Of a DNA stretch of 64,000 nt, positions 57,486 through 64,000 are shown piece by piece (position 1 is the stretch's first letter; every line of letters begins with the position of its first letter). The position numbers were made by a program, and so were the translations under genes. Location of the stretch: NCBI GenBank assembly GCA_001179505.1, contig CDMY01000488.1:1-64000 (forward strand), given 5' to 3'. Source of the DNA: Vitrella brassicaformis. Taxonomy: Eukaryota > Sar > Vitrellaceae. A model generated the notes under the pieces. It did not search any database, was not told the origin of the DNA, and saw only the letters and a list, made by a program, of their open reading frames with translations.

Positions 57486-60400
57486 CTATCTCGGTGTCCT
57501 TCTCGATGGATTCACATATGCATAGTTGCCCCTAGGGAACGCCTCGGCATTCATCGTGGTAGGACACGTATCCTCTTCCCCCGTCAGCTGATCAACCTGC
57601 CCAACATTCAAGCCGACTTGGAGATTCAAGTCGAGACACCGAAAGCCCGAAGCGAAGTTGAATAAGACCTGCTGATGCGCCGATTGTAATGGGCCTGGCG
57701 CGGCCGAGAAGACAAAAGCCAATGTCAAGCCGCTCTCAGCCGACGACGAATCTAACAGGCTGACGTCTTGGTCAGAGACCATGTACGTACGGCCACTAAA
57801 CTCCAGCACAGAACTGGAAAAATGGGAGGAAGCAAATCGAACAAGAAATGGACTTGCAGCAGTGTCTGCATGTTCCTCGCTCACCTTTTTTGCGTTATAC
57901 AATGGCATTAAGGGCACCTGCTCTTGTCTCAACGACTTGAATGCCGGCTCAAATGACCTTCTGCTGTCGGCATCCGTGAGATCCCCAGGCACCAACAGAG
58001 GGGCAAGATTCGGCCATGACCTGACGCGATATATGTCAGTGCCGTCGCCGTGTGCGTTGAGGTCTAGAAATGGTGAGTCAGCCACAAACAGCCCAAGTAG
58101 CCGATGGTGGTCGATCGGGATGACCTCTGAAGGACAGAGTGGCGAGGAGTGCCCACATCCTTGCCAGTGCTCTTTCGTGGCTTTACATACCCGCAGCTTT
58201 CCGTCGGTCCCTGTCGTCACGTGCCGTCCGGCTTCTTGTCGCCTCGTACTGCGTGAGATTTCTCAGCAGCTCCGCTACTTCTCTCTGACTACCCCCCTCA
58301 TTCAATTTCCGTCTCCATATCGCCAGCAGCCTCAGCTTTCCCTGAAAGCAATTGTCGGCCGCCTTTGACGCATCCAGGTGCTGCTGGGCAGTGTTCGCGA
58401 GCTCCGCCTGTCTGCCGAGGTTCTCGAGCATGACGCGACAGCCAACGTCGATTGGCGCCACGTCAGACGCTGCGGCAAGCCCATCGCGCTTGACCCTCCG
58501 TCTATCCATCCGTCTTGACCAGGATTGAACATCCCATAGCTCGCGATCCAGTGGAACAGCCTCAAGTGTCTTGCCGTCGCCTTTCAGTGAGCCCCGAAAC
58601 ACCTCCACTGGTCTGAACCGTGAGGATCTGATATCAACTTCGTCACTCCTCCGCACAGCAGAGTCACTGGTCCAGACGGGATCGTCCTTCGGTGCTTGGA
58701 GGGGTGCGCCGACATGTAGTGGCCTCGCGGCGTTGAAGGGATGCAGCTCGAACGTAACAACAAAGAGCTCGAGGGACGGTGATGTGCCTGGCGAGCCTGG
58801 GACGATGTTGGGGCCTGTGGACGTTATCCTGAAGGGGGGATGGGGGCCCACAGGACCGCCAGAGATCCCGAAAGCGCCCACACCTGCGAGACACGGAAGG
58901 GATGGTGCGTGAGAGACATGGCCGTGTGTGGTGGTGGTAACAGGGTCTGACCATGACACTGTATGTCGGTGTGCCACCTTCCCTCCGTACAGAGGGCTTT
59001 GTTGAGACATCCCTCTCAGGGACAAAAGGTCTTGTAGCCCTGCCGGCACTTGATGTCCCACAGCTCGTGGCCCGGCAGGGGGGAGTCTGCCTGCTTGGAC
59101 GGGACGGGTTCAAACTCCTTCATGGCACTCCAGGGAGGACATCTCGCTACACCAGACAGAAGACACAGATCCCAGTCACTCACCCGCTCGCCTGTGCGTG
59201 CCTGCAGACCGGGTCATGAGGCTTACGTTCACATCTGAGTGAGTCGAGCTTTGACCATCTTGGGATGACAGCGTTGGCCTTCCTGCTGCACTCGATGGAC
59301 TCCTCAAAGACGCCCCCCTTCTTTGGAAGAAAGAATGGCTCGTTGCACCTCACCTGCAGCACAGTGCCCACCGTCCGGTTGACGAGGGAGACCGGTGCCG
59401 TGTCGAGGCGGTAACCCCAACTCAGCTGGGGCACGTCCTGACATAACATGCCTGACAAGGCACACGCCGACCGGTGGCAATCACGAAAGGAATGCTCTCT
59501 GTGTGTCTTCTCTTTCTCACCAGTGCCATTGTTTGACTGATACGAGTGCCTGATCTGTTGCTGGCCAGTGGTGAGGTCAGCAACGAATGTCGCACGACCC
59601 AACAGAATGCCGCCAGGCTCATCGCCGACTTGCCTGATCAGCGCCGTCATGGCCGGCGTCTCCCGTGTCGCCTTCAAGCTGATGAAGGGATTGCCCCTGG
59701 CAACGGTTGCCATGTCGATCGCGTAGTCGCTTGGCTGGATCACCATCGCATCACCGCCTCGCGGGTGCAGGATGACCGGGCTGGTCAGATCAGGTGTGGC
59801 TGCCACAGGCAGCAGCAGCCAGAGTGTCTTTTCGTCTTCTTCACTAAGGCTTGCGAGCAGCTTGCAGTTCTCGCGCCGGACGGGATCGAACCGAGGCCGG
59901 AAGGAAGTGAAGGAGACCAGGGACTTAGCGCCGTGCTGGTGCAACACGTCGGCTAGATCACGGGCGCCTGCGTTGTTAGGGTCGGGAAGAGGAGACAGGA
60001 TGACAATTGGAAGCAGATCCGTCATGGCGGCGTTCGCCGAATACTGCGCAATATGAACGGCGATAAGGACATTACATTCTCAATCTCCAGCTGTGTCTCG
60101 CTTACCTCTACGGTGAGTTGTGCATTCTCGGCATCCGCTTGGACCGGGTAGCTGCCATCCGTTCCGCTGACGACTACGCCCTTCCGCAGGTCAGGCAGCA
60201 TCCCCGCAGCAAGCGGGAACCTTATCGACCCGTCCGAAAGCTGCTCACCCACAACCTGGTTCGAGGCCTTCTGAGCCACACTCACGCCCCTCATCGCTTC
60301 GCGGACACCTATGTCGGGCCTCTCCTCGATAAAGGACGCAAGGGCGGTGCCTTCGCCATGTGGAAGCGTCTTGAGCAGGCTGTCCATGATGGGGCTTGTG

Positions 60401-63400
60401 CTCTTTATGGTGACGGTTGGCAGCAGAAGGGCCGCAGCCGACGGAGTCCCGTTGCTCATCTGCATGCAGCGGCAGACACGAGCAGTCGTGATGTGCAAAG
60501 GACTGCACCGTCGCATCTCTCGCTTACCGTGAGGGTGATTTCGTTTTGAACATCGCTGGGATCGAAGACCAATCTTTCGGTCGTCGAGGCGTTGGGCTGT
60601 ATCACAATGGGGAAGTCGACCTTCGGTCTGAAGCCCGGCGGCAGCATAAGGTCGACCTCCATCGGCTCTCTCGACATCGGCACAGGAGGGCCCACTTGCA
60701 CAAAGGCACCTGGCAAACGAGGCGAGCTTCTTGTGCCAGATGTGTTTGTTGCCGTGCTCCTACCATGATGTCCCTCGGCGGTGTTGATTTCGACCTCACA
60801 GACGGAAAATTGCATGAGTGAGGGGGCGCCCGAAGCGACAATGCGCACCACGCTGCCTGATGTCCCGCCAGGACACACAATTAGGTGGTCAGGCGAGCCT
60901 CCCAGCTGGAACGAGCCACATCGGGTGATGCCTTGGCCGCTGACGGGGGGAGTGACGTCGTTTTCATAGCCTGTGGCCGGCGCATGGGCGACCACCACAT
61001 CAAACGTGGGCTTGTCGGACAGGTAGCCGCCCGCACTGCAGGCAGCAAAGACAGCCAAAATACAGCGATTCCCGAATCCCTATCAGGCACTATACCTCAG
61101 TTCTCTTACTCTGTTCTGATGTGGATCTGATGGATGCCGTTTCTCTCCTGGTCTGCAATGTCCCTCTCCCACCAAAGGGGCCTTGACTTCCCATTGTCGA
61201 ATCTGGCGACGAATGAGCACGTCGATGCATCCCTGTCGTTGGATCGCTTGCGGTCATCGAACAGGTAGGCCCCATCACCCAGGTGGGTGTAGCGCGGACA
61301 CTCACTGCACCCTTTGTCCCTCGGTCCTGCACACGCCAGCAATGGGGACAGATGTCTGTCGTTGCGCGGGGAAGATACGTCTCGTCCGACTCACCAGTGA
61401 TGATGTCAATCTCACACACGGCAAAGTGCTGCAGGAAGTGAAGATGGGACGCGACAAGGCGGACTACTGACCCTTCAGTCCCCGGCGGACACACAATGGT
61501 GTAGATGCGCTCGCTGGTGCTGTCCTTGAGCTCGAAGCTGCCGCACTTGACTGCCTCGGCGCCGGAAAGCGGCGGTTCCGTCTCCATCATGTCGGCTGTT
61601 TGCCTGTGGTCGGAGATGTAGGCGTCCACCATTTGCTTCATGTCTGGGGCAACCGCATTCGGATACACAGTGCCGTAGCTGAAACATATCCACCCGCAGA
61701 CAGAGAGACATGACAACCAGCCAGCGCCGCTCCTGTGTCTTCCACCGACTAACTCACCGAGCGACGACAGTGACCTTCTCAATCCCCACTCCATGCCCAT
61801 TCGAGATGTCTCGTTCCCAGAAGAGGGGCATGTCCTCGCGATCGCCTCGGCGGGACACGTCTGAGCAGGTGGCCATGTCGCCATCACTCGACCTCCTTCG
61901 AAGCACGGGATGTGCAAAACCGGCATCCTCAGTGGTGTATCGAGGGCAGTCGAGGCACGGGTCGTTGGATGGAGGCAGGGTCGTTGGGACCACTGGCACC
62001 GTCTCGATGGCAACTGTCGTCTCATGTGCGTGGGCAGCCGGTGGCGGTGTGGTTGTTGTCGACTCGGTGAAGTATGGGCCAAGGCTGTTTGCAAGGGTGA
62101 CGTTGAATGGCGCCCCACCGCGAGCAGCGGGACCTGCCTGAGTAGCAGTGGTTGTCCCCGGTGCTTCTGATGTGGGTGCTGCTGTGGACGACGGGCCAAT
62201 CGTAACATTCATGGTCGCCGCAGGCGAAGCTCTAACTTCGGGGCCGACCGTCGGGGCACTCACAGTCGAGAGGTGCACGGGAGCAAGCGTGCTGACACCA
62301 GCCGCCCCAACAGCAACGGCAATTGTGGTCTCTGACACAGTGGCATTCGTGACGTTCAGACCGGAAGTTGGCATCGCCGTCGGCGCTGCTCCGAAATGTG
62401 CTGTTGTAACGTTGGGCGGGACAGTGGTATGTAGCAGAGTTGGCGGAAAGAGTGTGGGTGGGGCGATCGTCGTCGACAGAGACACAGGTGCACCAGTCGA
62501 GGCGGCCGCCGAAGGAAGCGGTGTTGGTGCTCCTGTCCCTTCAGGTGTCGGCCCAGCTGTCAAATTGGCACCAGTCGTGGGCGCCACTGGCGAGGGAGTC
62601 GACTCATTGAGTGGAGCTCCCCTTGCTGCGAAGGGCTGTGGTGCTGGAGCGTGAGTGGCGTTTGCAGGGGCCGTCGTGGGCATGCCTTCAGATGGGGCTG
62701 GGGATGGAGTAGGGCTTGGTGACGTCGGCAGATATACGTTGGACGGAGGCAGTGTAGTCGTTGTTCCTTCTTCATAGACAGGAGACGGTGTTGTCGTCGC
62801 TGGACGAAAAATCACACAGATGGAATTCCCAAACGCACGGAACCCTATCGTGATCACCTACCATTTTTCTTGAGTTCTTCCAGGAGTTTGGGCGCCCGCA
62901 GCTGCACGACTGCCTTCTTGATTGGATTCTCCCATGGGTCCTGGTGCCTCAGCGTGCAGTTGGCCTCTACGCCAGTGCTCTCGCCTGCGTCGCTGGCCAG
63001 CTGGCTGTCCTTGGGGAGTGTCAAAACGACGAAGGGCACAAAGTGATGGTTCTCGTTCAGCTCATACTGAAGCACAAAGCGGAACGTCGCAGAAAAGCTG
63101 TCTTTCTCCCTTGGGAGTGTGTGCACAGATATACCGTAAGCGTCGCGTTTGCCTCTCTGGGTAGCATCTTGACCGGTGTGCCGGCCGCCGTTGCCATTCT
63201 GATGGGTGCAGTGGGTTCCAGGGCAGAGCTGAAGGGGATCGCTACCTTAGCCTCGATGACTTCCTCCTCTCCCGTTGTAGTGTTTCGCTTCACGCGGGTG
63301 ACCGTGCCGTGGCCTTGGTAGGGCTTCTCAGGGGCCACTTCAAACCCTGATCACACGGACGGAAGATGGCAGTCGGTGGGTGGAGTGAATGGTGCACTCT

Positions 63401-63930
63401 GTATGTCTCACTTGTGTTGACGTATTCGACTTCGAGAGACTTTGTGTGCTCGGGGAGGATCTTTCGCCAGTGGCTGATGAGAGTGTCCTTGGCGCGAATG
63501 TCCACACGGAGAGTGGCCTTGCCATCGAGCGTCTCAAACTACAAGCAAGTGCAGGTGCACAAATGAGAAGAGAAGAGTCCCCCGCGCATGTCTTTGTTCC
63601 GCTTCTCACCCGTGGCGTCACCATGATGATGCCGTTCTGCTTGGGGTCGATGTACACAAACTCATCGGCAGTTGAGGCTGATGTGTTGCCCGTGCTGAAC
63701 CGCCCGGATGTCTCACTGTGGATGAGGAGCGGCTGCTTGACGTCCATTCGCGCGTCAGGCGGCAGCGTGATGACTATGCCCTCCTTGTCGTGGATGTCAA
63801 CATCGGCCCTCGTCTCCTGTATGGGGCTGCGTGAGCGGGGCACCGGCACCACCAACACCTCAATGCTCGAGTCGTTTGTTAGACGGCTGAGCTCTTTGAG
63901 CAGCTCATCTGCGCGTGGTCCTTCAGGGAT
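57486..63930 (-). CDS. Giant extracellular mucin-lectin-sushi protein (5' end beyond window; in-frame TGA)
   Basis: Exons join in phase over most of this span, giving at least 1,900 residues. N- to C-terminal order: a beta-rich module (63930-63610, with ITLPPDARMDVKQPLLI and EFVYIDPK); related segments to 62860; a Thr/Pro/Ala-rich stalk with many N-x-S/T sites (62790-61990), mucin-like; two fucolectin/F5-8C-type domains (61960-61390 and 61330-60780; DGDMATCSD, WERDIS, SVVRLVAS, VCEIDI); a second copy of the beta module (LMLPPGFRPKVDFPIVI); a Leu-rich segment (60025-59520); two sushi domains (59450-59227 and 59146-58952); a helical region; and a LamG-like C-terminus to the stop at 57488-57486. 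These domain types bind glycans and proteins outside the cell. An in-frame TGA at 59018-59016 interrupts the second sushi domain. No signal peptide is visible because the start lies outside. One frame conflict near 63120 is unresolved. Confidence 0.65.
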
Positions 63931-64000
63931 CACTTGAAGAAAGACAGCCAAATGAGACCCGTAAAGCCCATACTGACAGATAGCATCAGATAGCCAGACA

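Noticed and set aside
59016-59018. Alternative genetic code with TGA read as an amino acid
   Set aside because: Several well-supported genes in the window end at TGA (for example 21961-21963 and 26169-26171), so TGA is a normal stop here.

Overview
This is nuclear DNA from a eukaryote. Nearly every gene is split by short introns (about 45-150 bases) with GT-AG ends, GC-rich codon third positions and TG/CA-dinucleotide-rich sequence in and between genes. The gene content fits a photosynthetic alveolate of the chromerid type, with Vitrella brassicaformis as my best guess: multi-domain proteins with apicomplexan-style AP2 DNA-binding domains, BTB/KCTD-TLDc proteins, a secretory leader followed by a possible plastid-type region on an enzyme, and a very large sushi/lectin surface protein. 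Gene models below were built by joining exons whose splice signals and reading phases agree. I ran no database search.

Layout. 1-26.5 kb is a duplicated regulatory-gene region. A BTB-TLDc gene (minus, 1-1074) and a multi-AP2 gene (plus, 1405-6682) diverge from a short spacer. The same pair is present in inverted order at 16317-19522 (AP2, minus) and 19727-21963 (BTB-TLDc, plus). A second multi-AP2 gene lies in two direct copies of about 3 kb (12770-15755 and 23873-26507). Between them are an unrecognised 4-exon gene (7289-9253), a third BTB-TLDc gene (9373-11343), a small putative membrane protein (11875-12605) and a polytopic membrane protein (22524-23639).

26.9-27.2 kb is an assembly gap of 300 N. 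28.8-37.2 kb is a tandem duplication of a convergent gene pair: a 2-oxoglutarate/Fe(II) oxygenase (plus) facing a Cys-rich/SH3-like protein (minus). The first oxygenase copy is broken. The second stays open but carries compensating frameshifts. Next come an O-carbamoyltransferase of the NodU/CmcH family (37395-41006), a fourth BTB-TLDc gene (41325-43215), a transcription-type cyclin-dependent kinase with a long low-complexity tail (44880-48655, minus), a cytochrome P450 (49014-51568) and a small membrane protein (52454-53193).

53.3-57 kb is degraded: a protein-kinase fragment interrupted by a dispersed repeat, and two weakly supported small paralogous genes. From 57486 to beyond the right edge runs one very large minus-strand gene for an extracellular protein. 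It has a Thr/Pro-rich stalk, two fucolectin-type (F5/8C-like) domains, repeated beta-rich modules, two sushi domains and a LamG-like C-terminus.

A recurring theme is copies that differ by 1-5 base indels. Some disrupt, and one pair compensates, the reading frame. Either this locus is evolving by duplication and decay or the assembly contains small errors. The AP2 and BTB-TLDc genes look like a co-duplicating regulatory set, and the right half encodes tailoring enzymes and surface proteins.
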